A stretch of 32,313 bases of DNA from Nostoc sp. CHAB 5836. GTDB lineage: Bacteria > Cyanobacteriota > Cyanobacteriia > Cyanobacteriales > Nostocaceae. A model generated the notes under the pieces. The model did no database searches. It was given only the letters and a program-made list of their open reading frames with translations, and was not told where the DNA came from. A program made the translations under genes and the position numbers. This document shows positions 25,661 through 32,313 of this stretch, one piece after another. Each line of letters starts with the position of its first letter. The stretch's first letter is position 1. The DNA lies in assembly GCF_020829445.1 (NCBI RefSeq), contig NZ_JAIVFV010000073.1:1-32313 (forward strand). Direction: 5' to 3'.

Positions 25661-25795
25661 CGCCATGTGCAACTTTACTCTCAAACCTAACCCCCAACCC
25701 CTTCCCTACCAGGGAAGGGGAGTAAGAATCAAAGCCTCTCCCCGAAACGGGGAGAGGAATCGAAGTGGGGTTTTAAGAATAACTTGCACATTGCG
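25661..25795. mobile_element. Palindromic element F, copy 1, with 8-bp target duplication
   Basis: 135 bp with ends CGCCATGTGCAA and TTGCACATTGCG (12-bp inverted repeat, one mismatch), flanked by the 8-mer TGAATTAA at 25653-25660 and 25796-25803. Inside are two perfect hairpins: CCCCTTCCCT-ACC-AGGGAAGGGG and CCTCTCCCCG-AAA-CGGGGAGAGG. The 478-bp gap between ndhH and the SGNH gene also contains an ACGAATT tandem repeat (about 25916-25937), element B copy 6 and no gene. Confidence 0.88.
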
Positions 25796-25968
25796 TGAAT
25801 TAATCAATAATTAATTCATCCTTGGCGTCAAAACCCCTAATTTTAATTAGAAAAAATAAAATTAGGCAAAGCCAACTTTATTCAAGCCCCAGGATTTATC
25901 CTTTGGGGTAATAATTACGAATTACGAATTACGAATTGGAGCGAAGCGACTTGACACCTTCCCTAGTA

Positions 25969-26095
25969 AGTAAGTTGGCGCGAAAAAACCTAAATATGTT
26001 ACGAAACGTAAATAGGGTTAAAACCCTTGTAAATGACGAAGGACAAATGACAAATGACAGCCTTAGCCAGTTAGCTTTAATTGCGCCGACCTACT
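25969..26095 (-). mobile_element. MITE-like element B, copy 6, overlapping a gene 3' end
   Basis: 127 bp in inverse orientation, AGTAAGTTGGCGCGAAAAAA to TTGCGCCGACCTACT, flanked by TA at 25967-25968 and 26096-26097. Its right 33 bases code for the last ten residues and stop codon of the SGNH hydrolase gene. Confidence 0.88.
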
Positions 26096-27034
26096 TATTT
26101 CCAAAAGCGATCGCTCTATAAATTCACTGACAAATTTATTGCCTTGCAAATTGAGGTGAATGTGGTCGTGAAACAAACCTTGTGGGTTGGTAGTTGAATT
26201 GAATATCGGCAAAAAGTCTATATAGTTAATTTGCTGCGTTTTGGTAAAATCGCTCAAGCGCTGACGTGCTTTAATTTCGTAATCACGGGGGCCTGGTTCA
26301 CCAATTTCTCGTAGTAAGGGAGTCATAACTAGTAGAAATTGGCTATTGCTTTGGCGAGTCAGGGCTTGAATTTTAGCGATCGCCTCCAGATTAATTCCCA
26401 CGCGATCGCCTGGCTCATTTTGCACGGCTTGCAGTTCGGGTATTGGCTTTTGCTTGAGGATATAACGCTGCCACACTTCCATTAATGCCAGCAGAGGTTT
26501 ACGATCTGGATAATTGCGATCGCGTCCTACTGGTAAAGAAGTGGGAGGAGTTGCAAATAAGTCATCAGTATTAATTAATAGCACTACAGCTTGGGCGTTG
26601 AAATTGCCAAACTTCTCTAAATAAGCTAATTCGTTCCTTGGCCCCCAAGAGTTAGCGGAAGCATTTAGTACTTCTACTTCCTGATAATTACTATTAGTAG
26701 ATGATGCCAGAGAACGCATCATCAAACTAGATATGGTATTAGTCTGATCTGTCCACCAGCCACCATTAGCGATAGAATCACCTAACAGGAAAACTCGCAG
26801 ATCTGAAGGTGCGGGTATGTTTTTTATCGGACTACCTCGCATAGAATATTCATTAATTTCAATGCAATTACCAAAACGACGGGTACGCTGGTTAGGAGCC
26901 AACAAATAACCAATCTGCTCATCGCCAATATAAATCAGGGGATTACCAAAACCAAAGAGCGATCGCAGCCCGATTTCAACTACCACAAACAATCCCACAA
27001 CTACCGCCGAAATTACGATCAGTGCCATCTTCAC
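26063..27034 (-). CDS. SGNH/GDSL-family hydrolase, membrane-anchored
   Basis: A 323-residue protein. An N-terminal hydrophobic helix (residues ~3-25) anchors or exports it. Block I is VFLLGDSIANGG with the likely nucleophile Ser in GDS. ANSWGPRNE gives the block II/III Gly-Asn region. Near the C-terminus HDHIHLNLQG supplies the Asp-x-x-His pair. These are esterases, lipases or O-acetyl/acyl transferases acting at the cell envelope; the substrate is not predictable. The final ten residues (SRSAQLKLTG) and the TAA stop come from element B copy 6, so the original C-terminus was replaced by MITE sequence. The catalytic region is untouched, so it may still be active. Confidence 0.88.
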   Translation of the reverse strand: MKMALIVISAVVVGLFVVVEIGLRSLFGFGNPLIYIGDEQIGYLLAPNQRTRRFGNCIEINEYSMRGSPIKNIPAPSDLRVFLLGDSIANGGWWTDQTNTISSLMMRSLASSTNSNYQEVEVLNASANSWGPRNELAYLEKFGNFNAQAVVLLINTDDLFATPPTSLPVGRDRNYPDRKPLLALMEVWQRYILKQKPIPELQAVQNEPGDRVGINLEAIAKIQALTRQSNSQFLLVMTPLLREIGEPGPRDYEIKARQRLSDFTKTQQINYIDFLPIFNSTTNPQGLFHDHIHLNLQGNKFVSEFIERSLLEISRSAQLKLTG

Positions 27035-27163
27035 CTACTCACACCCTTTTATACTGAGTTACTGTTCAACGATAGTAACTGACGAATTGGGCATTGGGCA
27101 TGGGTAAACCCGGATTTCTCACCACACCTCTTAAAGCCTGCGTTTGTGCAGGGGAGAAGTAAT

Positions 27164-27217
27164 AAGTAATGAGTAAGAAGTAAGAAGTAAGAAGTTTTTA
27201 CTCATTACTCATTACTT
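27164..27217. repeat. Hairpin with heptamer tandem repeat in its loop
   Basis: AAGTAATGAGTAA (27164-27176) pairs with TTACTCATTACTT (27205-27217); the loop contains three AGAAGTA-type heptamers. It lies in the 415-bp gap 27035-27449, which otherwise shows AT-rich sequence and presumably the promoter of the small membrane protein gene. Confidence 0.65.
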
Positions 27218-27449
27218 ATCTTCTGCTCCATCAAACGCCTTGAGCTTGTGAGAAATGCGGGGTAAAGAGGCACAGGGGCAGAGAGCAGAGTTGAAGAATT
27301 TTCCCCCATCCCTAATTTTGTATAAATAAGATTAATCACTCTGGAGAAGTACGTAATTGTGGGGATTTAAAAATTTTGGACTTTGGACAAAATAGTATTA
27401 GGGATTTAACATTATCCGCAAACACAAGGACTACAATCAAAACGGATAA

Positions 27450-27626
27450 ATGTCTCATGCTCCAACCAAAGAGGATTACAAAGCTGTGTCCGACTTAAAT
27501 CGAGGAATTATGAAATTTGAGGGTGCAGATTCCCCCAAAGTAGTCACTATCTCTACCGTGTTGCTTTTGGGATCGATCGCTGCTCTTATCATCTGGGCGC
27601 TGCAAGCTGCCTATGCGCTAAACTAA
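27450..27626 (+). CDS. Unrecognised 58-residue single-span membrane protein
   Basis: A short open frame: MSHAPTKEDYKAVSDLNRGI, then MKFEGADSPKVVTIST, a hydrophobic span VLLLGSIAALIIWALQAAY and ALN-stop. The hydrophilic N-terminus (~30 residues) followed by one C-terminal membrane helix is like many small thylakoid or photosynthesis-associated subunits, but I do not recognise the family. Evidence that it is a real gene: good codon periodicity, a natural stop, a HIP1-like GATCGATCGC within the coding part, and a hairpin just downstream (27646-27685). GGA four bases before ATG is a weak ribosome site. Function unknown. Confidence 0.72.
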   Translation: MSHAPTKEDYKAVSDLNRGIMKFEGADSPKVVTISTVLLLGSIAALIIWALQAAYALN

Positions 27627-27645
27627 AACCATTAGTGGCCTAAAA

Positions 27646-27685
27646 GGACACTGGCAAAAACGGTTTCCGTCCTAGCCAAGTGTCC
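27646..27685 (+). terminator. Hairpin after the small membrane protein gene
   Basis: GGACACTGGC (27646-27655) pairs with GCCAAGTGTCC (27675-27685) with one bulged A and a 19-base loop. It begins 20 bp after the stop codon. No U-tract; termination is inferred from position. Confidence 0.45.
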
Positions 27686-27698
27686 ATTTAGCAACTAA

Positions 27699-27830
27699 CG
27701 CCCTGTGCAACTTTATCTAAAACCTAACCCCCAACCCCTTCCCTACAAGGGAAGGGGAGCAAGAATCAAAGCCTCTCGACCTTTGGAGGAGAGGTTTGGA
27801 AGCGGGTTTTAAGAATAGTTGCACATCGCC
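27699..27830. mobile_element. Palindromic element F, copy 2, with target duplication
   Basis: 132 bp, CGCCCTGTGCAA at the left and TTGCACATCGCC at the right, with the same CCCCTTCCCT/AGGGAAGGGG hairpin as copy 1. It is flanked by GCAACTAA (27691-27698) and TCAACTAA (27831-27838), an 8-bp duplication with one change. It fills nearly half of the 315-bp gap 27627-27941. Confidence 0.82.
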
Positions 27831-27941
27831 TCAACTAATAAATAAAAGCCCCCTAACAACCATCAAAAATTTCAGAAAAACTTTAGATTTGAGATTTGAG
27901 GTTTTAGACGGAAAATTTAAATCTAAAATCCAAAATCCAGA

Positions 27942-30836
27942 ATGTTTGAACCTTGGGGTGTCTTAGTTATTTTAATTATCTGCCCCCTTTTGGGCGGATT
28001 ACCCCTGATTGCATGGATAACTTACGCTCTCACAGGCAAACAGTTATCACAAGTTGGTACTAAAAATATCAGTGTCTCGGCTGCCTTTTATCACGGTGGT
28101 AAATTTGTCGGCATTCTGGCAGTTTTATCAGAAGCTTTGAAAGGAGTTGCAGCAGTCTTACTCAGCCGCGTTTTCTTCCCAGATGGCTCGTCTTGGGAAT
28201 TACTTGCGCTCATCGCTCTGGTAATCGGTAGATACTGGATAAGCAGAGGGGCAGGTACAACAAATGTCGTATGGGGATTTGTTGTACATGATCCACTGGT
28301 AGCAATATTTGTATCCTTCTTTGCAGGTATTAGTTTTACAATTCTCCAATCAAGACAGGTAGTCAAATTTGGGGTTTTGCTTCTCTTTCCTCTGTTTGTC
28401 GCACTTCTGCACATTAGCGATATACCGAGAATGGTTGGTGCTGTTGCTTTAGCTGGTTTAATGGGCTGGATTTATACCAAAATTCCTGATGATATGAACT
28501 TGTCAGTCAAAGATGCCCAAACAGAATCGCAACCAATGTTGGAATTTTTACGGGGCGATGGCGCTATGGTTTCTCTAGATCAAGAGTTGGATGCTGCCAT
28601 CGTCGGCGAAAAGGCGGCTACCTTATCTCAAATTAAGCGCTGGGGCTATCCAGTCCCCAAGGGGTGGGTACTCGCCCCAATTGATGATCCTGAACTGTTG
28701 ACAGAATTTCTCCAGCCATCAGAATTATCCCCCTTGGTGGTGCGTTCTTCTGCCATTGGAGAAGATTCAGAACACTCTTCTGCTGCTGGGCAGTACGAAA
28801 CAGTTTTAAATGTTACCAGCCCAGAGGCATTACAGCAAGCGATCGCTCAAGTTCAAGCTTCCTACAATCATCCATCTGCTGTCCAATATCGGCGCGATCG
28901 CGGCTTAAATGATACAGCAATGGCTGTCTTGATTCAACAACAAGTCCAAAGTGTATATTCTGGTGTCGCTTTCAGCCGCGATCCCATTACCCAGCAAGGT
29001 GATGCGATCATCATTGAAGCCCTTCCAGGCAACGCGACACAAGTCGTTTCGGGAAAATTCACACCAGAACAATATCGCGCTTTTGTCTTGGAAACAGAAA
29101 ATTCTTCCTCTGTACAATTAGAGGGTCAAGGACGAGTACCACAAGCATTAATCAAGCAAGTTGCATATCTAGCCTACCGACTCGAAAAACGTTATCATGG
29201 CACTCCTCAAGATATAGAGTGGAGTTATGACGGTCAAACACTCTGGGTGTTGCAATCTCGACCCATCACCACTCTGCTGCCCATTTGGACACGCAAAATC
29301 GCCGCCGAAGTGATTCCCGGAGTAATTCACCCCTTAACATGGTCAATTAATCGTCCCTTAACTTGTGGAGTTTGGGGAGAACTTTTCACTTTAGTTTTGG
29401 CCGATGGCGCCTTGGGGTTAGATTTCAGCGAAACTGCAACTCTGCACTATTCCAGAGCCTACTTTAACGCATCCCTCTTAGGAGATATTTTTATCCGTAT
29501 GGGACTGCCGCCAGAAAGTCTAGAATTTTTAACCAGAGGAGCGAAATTAAGTAAACCATCCTTGCAGTCAACCTGGAAAAATTTGCCAGGACTAGGCAAG
29601 TTGCTGAAGCGGGAATTAACTTTAGAAAAGGACTTCAAGCAGGATTATCACAAACGGTTTATTCCTGGGTTGTCGCAGTTGGCACAGGAAGATATAGATA
29701 ACCTGGAACCATCTAAGCTGTTGGCCAGAATTGACTTTATTCTGGATTTGCTGCGTCAAGGAACGTATTACAGCATTTTAGCTCCCTTGAGCGCCGCCCT
29801 GCGACAGGCGATTTTTCGGGTGAAGGATGGCCAAATTGATCATAGCCTGACTCCAGAGGTAGCAGCATTGCGATCGCTCAGTGCAATAGCTACAGATGCC
29901 AAAGAGGTATTGCTTGAGTTTGAACCACAGCAGGTATTTGAGCAGTTAAAGCAAACCCCAGAGGGAGAGAAAATCCTCCGAGAATTTGACGAATTGCTTC
30001 AGGATTACGGCTATTTAAGTGAAGTGGGAACTGATATTTCCGTTCCCACTTGGCGGGAGAATCCCCAGATGATTAAGCAGATGTTTGTGCAATTAATGCA
30101 GGGGAACGAACCACAATCAGGCGCTAAAGACGCGATTAATAGCATCTTTGCTGGTAAGCGCAAACGCTCTTTTGTGCAACGGCGTGTGGATATCAAAGGA
30201 CGAGTTACCGAAGTTTATTCCCGCCTCTTGGCTGAATTGCGTTGGAGTTTTGTCGCCTTAGAAAAGATTTGGTTAAAGTCAGGTTTACTCAAAAAAACAG
30301 GAGATATCTTTTTTCTAAACTTTGATGAAGTGCGGAGTTTGGTTGGGGATGACGATTTTAGGTTAATTGAAGAGTTAGACAAGTTAGTGGAATCGAGGCG
30401 ATCGCAATTTGTGCAAGATAGCGAGTTCATTCAAATACCCCTTTTAGTCTACGGCAATACACCTCCTCACCCCTTAACTCCCTCTGCGCTCTACTCTGAC
30501 CAAATTTTACAAGGTATTGGAGCCAGTCACGGGCAAGCTGAAGGCAGAGTGAAAGTGTTGCGAAATTTACAAGATGTGCCAGAGATTGACCGAGATACAA
30601 TTCTAGTAGTCCCATATACAGATTCCGGCTGGGCACCTTTGTTATTAAGGGCTGGGGGATTAATTGCCGAAGTTGGTGGACGCCTTTCTCACGGTGCGAT
30701 CGTTGCTCGTGAATATGGGATTCCTGCGGTGATGGATGTTCGCGGTGCTACATGGCTCCTGCAAGATGGTCAACGGGTACGGATTGATGGGTCTAGAGGT
30801 ATTGTGGAATTATCTAACGATTTGAGACCCGAATGA
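27942..30836 (+). CDS. PlsY-like membrane domain fused to a PEP-synthase/rifampicin-phosphotransferase-like dikinase
   Basis: A 964-residue fusion. Residues ~1-180 have about five membrane helices and resemble PlsY glycerol-3-phosphate acyltransferase, but its motifs are altered: LLGGLP in place of LGSIP, VGTKNISVSAAF where PlsY has GSGNxGATN, and IGRYWISRGAGTTNVV where PlsY has GHxxPxFxxFKGGKGVAT. Residues ~213-445 are an ATP-grasp of the PPDK/PEP synthase type: VGEKAATLSQI, VVRSSAIGEDS...SAAGQYET, YSGVAFSRDP and IEWSYDGQTLWVLQSRPI. Residues ~446-830 are an unassigned middle region. Residues ~845-955 are the swivelling phosphohistidine domain, GGRLSHGAIVAREYGIPAV, with His917. There is no PEP-binding barrel. 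The acceptor is unknown. A 12-13-bp hairpin terminator follows. Confidence 0.85.
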   Translation: MFEPWGVLVILIICPLLGGLPLIAWITYALTGKQLSQVGTKNISVSAAFYHGGKFVGILAVLSEALKGVAAVLLSRVFFPDGSSWELLALIALVIGRYWISRGAGTTNVVWGFVVHDPLVAIFVSFFAGISFTILQSRQVVKFGVLLLFPLFVALLHISDIPRMVGAVALAGLMGWIYTKIPDDMNLSVKDAQTESQPMLEFLRGDGAMVSLDQELDAAIVGEKAATLSQIKRWGYPVPKGWVLAPIDDPELLTEFLQPSELSPLVVRSSAIGEDSEHSSAAGQYETVLNVTSPEALQQAIAQVQASYNHPSAVQYRRDRGLNDTAMAVLIQQQVQSVYSGVAFSRDPITQQGDAIIIEALPGNATQVVSGKFTPEQYRAFVLETENSSSVQLEGQGRVPQALIKQVAYLAYRLEKRYHGTPQDIEWSYDGQTLWVLQSRPITTLLPIWTRKIAAEVIPGVIHPLTWSINRPLTCGVWGELFTLVLADGALGLDFSETATLHYSRAYFNASLLGDIFIRMGLPPESLEFLTRGAKLSKPSLQSTWKNLPGLGKLLKRELTLEKDFKQDYHKRFIPGLSQLAQEDIDNLEPSKLLARIDFILDLLRQGTYYSILAPLSAALRQAIFRVKDGQIDHSLTPEVAALRSLSAIATDAKEVLLEFEPQQVFEQLKQTPEGEKILREFDELLQDYGYLSEVGTDISVPTWRENPQMIKQMFVQLMQGNEPQSGAKDAINSIFAGKRKRSFVQRRVDIKGRVTEVYSRLLAELRWSFVALEKIWLKSGLLKKTGDIFFLNFDEVRSLVGDDDFRLIEELDKLVESRRSQFVQDSEFIQIPLLVYGNTPPHPLTPSALYSDQILQGIGASHGQAEGRVKVLRNLQDVPEIDRDTILVVPYTDSGWAPLLLRAGGLIAEVGGRLSHGAIVAREYGIPAVMDVRGATWLLQDGQRVRIDGSRGIVELSNDLRPE

Positions 30837-30881
30837 TGTACTACTTAACTGAAAAACTGGGCTAGAGGGGATCTAAAACAG

Positions 30882-30908
30882 TGAGGGCACAACAATGTTG
30901 TGCCCTCA
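30882..30908 (+). terminator. Strong terminator-like hairpin
   Basis: TGAGGGCACAAC-AAT-TGTT... read as TGAGGGCACAACA and TGTTGTGCCCTCA, a perfect 12-13-bp stem with a very short loop, 46 bp after the PlsY-dikinase gene. No long U-tract follows. Confidence 0.65.
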
Positions 30909-30945
30909 GAAAAGTTTGTCGATGATAAACAAAAGTAGATTAGTA

Positions 30946-31100
30946 AGTACGTTGGTGCGAAAAAACCCAAGTATGCTACGAAACGTAAATAAACTTAAAA
31001 CCCTTACTAGTGACAAATGACAAATGACAAATGACAAATGACAAATGACAAATGACAAATGACACCCTTAGCCAGTTAACTTTAATTGCGCCAACCTACT
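30946..31100 (-). mobile_element. MITE-like element B, copy 7, with expanded heptamer array
   Basis: 155 bp, AGTACGTTGGTGCGAAAAAA to TTGCGCCAACCTACT, flanked by TA at 30944-30945 and 31101-31102. Its centre holds seven perfect tandem TGACAAA heptamers (31011-31059) plus a degenerate eighth. The right TA is five bases from the stop codon of the next minus-strand gene. Confidence 0.88.
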
Positions 31101-31107
31101 TAGAATT

Positions 31108-31464
31108 TTAATATACCAAGGGTGTCACGCCGCGCATCTGACGTAAAGAATTTATACAAGCAGCACAGTCGCAACCAAATAAGTTGATCGCCATATCGCT
31201 TTCTTGGTCATTGAACTCCAGCATCGGAGCATCTTCTTGAGAAAACTCTATTTCCGGCTGATATTTAGGAATTTGAGCCAATACAGAAGCTCTCGCACAC
31301 ACTAAACCCACTTTATGTTTATTGCGTATACAAGATAGCCTGTCTGTGGTTTTGGCTTCTAATTGTGGCTCCATAGCTTGTGCGTGATTGAGCATTACTC
31401 CCATAGAGAGAATAGAGCTAATTAGTACAGGAGAAGAAAGCAAACTCAGTATTAATTTGTTCAT
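31108..31464 (-). CDS. Small exported protein with CxCxxC motif
   Basis: A 118-residue protein. ATG at 31464 has AAGGA five bases before it and starts a clear signal peptide, MNKLILSLLSSPVLISSILS, with likely cleavage after HAQA (about residue 30). The frame runs open to 31482 but without better signals. The mature part is short and hydrophilic, with single cysteines in RLSCIRNK and GLVCAR and a cluster FGCDCAACINSLRQ near the C-terminus. Such clusters can bind metal or form disulfides; I do not recognise the family. It is isolated between element B copy 7 and the repeat block before psbA. Confidence 0.75.
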   Translation of the reverse strand: MNKLILSLLSSPVLISSILSMGVMLNHAQAMEPQLEAKTTDRLSCIRNKHKVGLVCARASVLAQIPKYQPEIEFSQEDAPMLEFNDQESDMAINLFGCDCAACINSLRQMRGVTPLVY

Positions 31465-31567
31465 TAGTTTCCTTAAAAACAATTGCGATCGCTCAGATTA
31501 TCCGATTAAATCTTACAGCGCAAGTAAACGTATGTCAGGAATCACCAGTGAGTTACTCGCTGCGATC

Positions 31568-31880
31568 CAATACTGCGTAGGTTTTGGAAAATCGTAGGTT
31601 GGGTTGAGGCAATGCGCATAGGTGTCAACTTAACGTTAAAAGGGCGGTTAGAAACCGCGTCTACACAGACGAAACCCGCCTGCGCGGGTTAAAAATATTA
31701 ATTTTCTCTTAGTCCGCGCAGGCGGACTTTGTTTGTGTAGCCGCGAATTCCATTCGCCCAGGCTTAAGTTGACACCAATGGGCAATGCGTTACCCAACAA
31801 AGCCCCCCTGTAGGTTGGGTTTCGTTCCTCAACCCAACCTACACGGGTCAAGGTTTTTGGGCAAAACCTACGCAGTATTG
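31568..31880. mobile_element. Palindromic element D, copy 3, carrying nested element E
   Basis: The ends CAATACTGCGTAGGTTTTGG and GCAAAACCTACGCAGTATTG form a long inverted repeat. Flanks CGCTGCGATC (31558-31567) and CGCCGCGATC (31881-31890) are a 10-bp duplication with one change. It holds the TAGGTTGGGTT/AACCCAACCTA inner pair and a 164-bp insertion (31617-31780). The 620-bp gap 31465-32084 is mostly this element plus the psbA promoter; the minus-strand open frame 31648-32064 is repeat sequence. Confidence 0.85.
31617..31780. mobile_element. MITE-like element E, inside element D, with 9-bp target duplication
   Basis: 164 bp with 17-bp ends CATAGGTGTCAACTTAA and TTAAGTTGACACCAATG (one mismatch). 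It is flanked by GGCAATGCG at 31608-31616 and 31781-31789. Inside are GCGGTTAGAAACCGC and GAAACCCGCCTGCGCGGGTT palindromes and a partial mirror (AGTCCGCGCAGGCGGACTT). Confidence 0.88.
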
Positions 31881-31993
31881 CGCCGCGATCGCACTGTTCC
31901 ATCTGTTGACATCTACCCCAGCCATGCTCCCAATTTGGGTTTTTAAATAAGAAAAACTGATGTTTTATATCAGCTTTACTGAAGTAATAAAAG

Positions 31994-32023
31994 TTGATTA
32001 AAAATTGTAAAGCAGTGTAAAGT
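31994..32023 (+). promoter_or_regulatory. Candidate psbA promoter
   Basis: TTGATT (31994-31999) and TAAAGT (32018-32023) are separated by 18 bases, matching four of six positions at each box or better. This would give a 5' leader of about 55 bases before the ATG at 32085, in the usual range for psbA. There is no strong Shine-Dalgarno. Other pairings in this AT-rich region are possible. Confidence 0.3.
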
Positions 32024-32084
32024 AGTTTTACAGGCAAAGACAAACGAGCCTGATTCATAAACAACTAACCGCATTTATAAAACA

Positions 32085-32313
32085 ATGACAACAACCTTAC
32101 AACAGCGCTCAAGCGCCAACGTATGGGATCGATTCTGCGAATGGATCACCAGCACCAACAACCGGATTTACATCGGTTGGTTCGGAGTAGTGATGATCCC
32201 CACCTTGCTAGCGGCCACCGCTTGCTTCGTAATCGCCTTCATCGCCGCACCTCCAGTAGACATCGACGGGATCCGTGAACCAGTTGCAGGTTCGTTGATC
32301 TACGGAAACAACA
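32085..32313 (+). CDS. psbA: Photosystem II D1 protein, 5' part
   Basis: The first 76 residues of D1, cut by the window edge. [20 protein letters not shown] and [19 protein letters not shown] are the unmistakable cyanobacterial D1 start, covering the stromal N-terminus and first membrane helix, then [17 protein letters not shown]1 binds the reaction-centre chlorophylls, QB and the manganese cluster. Cyanobacteria have several psbA copies encoding light-dependent variants; the diagnostic residue 130 is beyond the edge, so the isoform cannot be named. Confidence 0.98.
   Translation, partial: MTTTLQQRSSANVWDRFCEWITSTNNRIYIGWFGVVMIPTLLAATACFVIAFIAAPPVDIDGIREPVAGSLIYGNN

Noticed and set aside
27942..28490. 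Calling the fusion simply a glycerol-3-phosphate acyltransferase
   Set aside because: The PlsY-like motifs are altered at every conserved block, and two thirds of the protein is a dikinase; the simple name would mislead.
31011..31059. Tandem repeats that might suggest a CRISPR array
   Set aside because: Units are 7 bp without spacers and sit inside element B; this is a short tandem repeat.
31648..32064. 138-codon minus-strand open frame next to psbA
   Set aside because: It runs through nested elements E and D and into the psbA promoter region; sequence is explained by the repeats.

Overview
The window comes from a filamentous, heterocyst-type cyanobacterium, most likely Nostoc or a close relative. 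This rests on the very frequent HIP1 octamer GCGATCGC, a psbA (photosystem II D1) gene running off the right edge, an ndhH gene, a helical carotenoid protein, the treZ-treY-treH trehalose cluster, hopanoid genes, and intergenic DNA packed with short palindromic repeats and heptamer tandem repeats.

Layout. 1-3.6 kb: three minus-strand stress genes (aldo/keto reductase, Dps, pirin) bracketed by two near-identical 148-bp direct repeats. 3.7-5.7 kb: a DCC-family protein, then an overlapping toxin/antitoxin pair whose antitoxin carries an extra ImmA/IrrE zinc-peptidase domain. 5.9-12.4 kb: treZ, treY and treH, which make trehalose from glucan ends and break it down, followed by tRNA-Val(GAC). 13-17.4 kb: hopanoid genes hpnB (minus) and shc (plus) with a Uma2-family gene between. 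17.6-23.8 kb: a stress-flavoured group: helical carotenoid protein, a small acidic protein, a DJ-1/PfpI-ferritin-like fusion, an SRPBCC protein, a decayed dehydrogenase, a small exported protein and an intact zinc dehydrogenase. 24-27 kb: an AraC regulator reduced to a fragment, an ndhH-like gene and an SGNH hydrolase. 27.4-30.8 kb: an unrecognised 58-residue membrane protein and a 964-residue fusion of a PlsY-like membrane domain to a PEP-synthase/rifampicin-phosphotransferase-like dikinase. 31-32.3 kb: a small exported cysteine-containing protein and the start of psbA.

The genes mainly point to tolerance of drying, light and oxidative stress: trehalose turnover, hopanoid membranes, iron storage, carotenoid quenching and aldehyde detoxification.

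The most distinctive signal is between the genes. At least five families of non-autonomous palindromic elements can be defined by eye, several with clear target-site duplications: A and B (TA), D (10 bp, three copies each with its own duplication), F (8 bp, two copies) and E (9 bp, nested inside a D copy). Two B copies sit inside A copies. Several copies lie at or within a few bases of stop codons, and one supplies the last ten residues and the stop codon of a gene. No transposase gene is visible in the window, so mobilisation must come from elsewhere.
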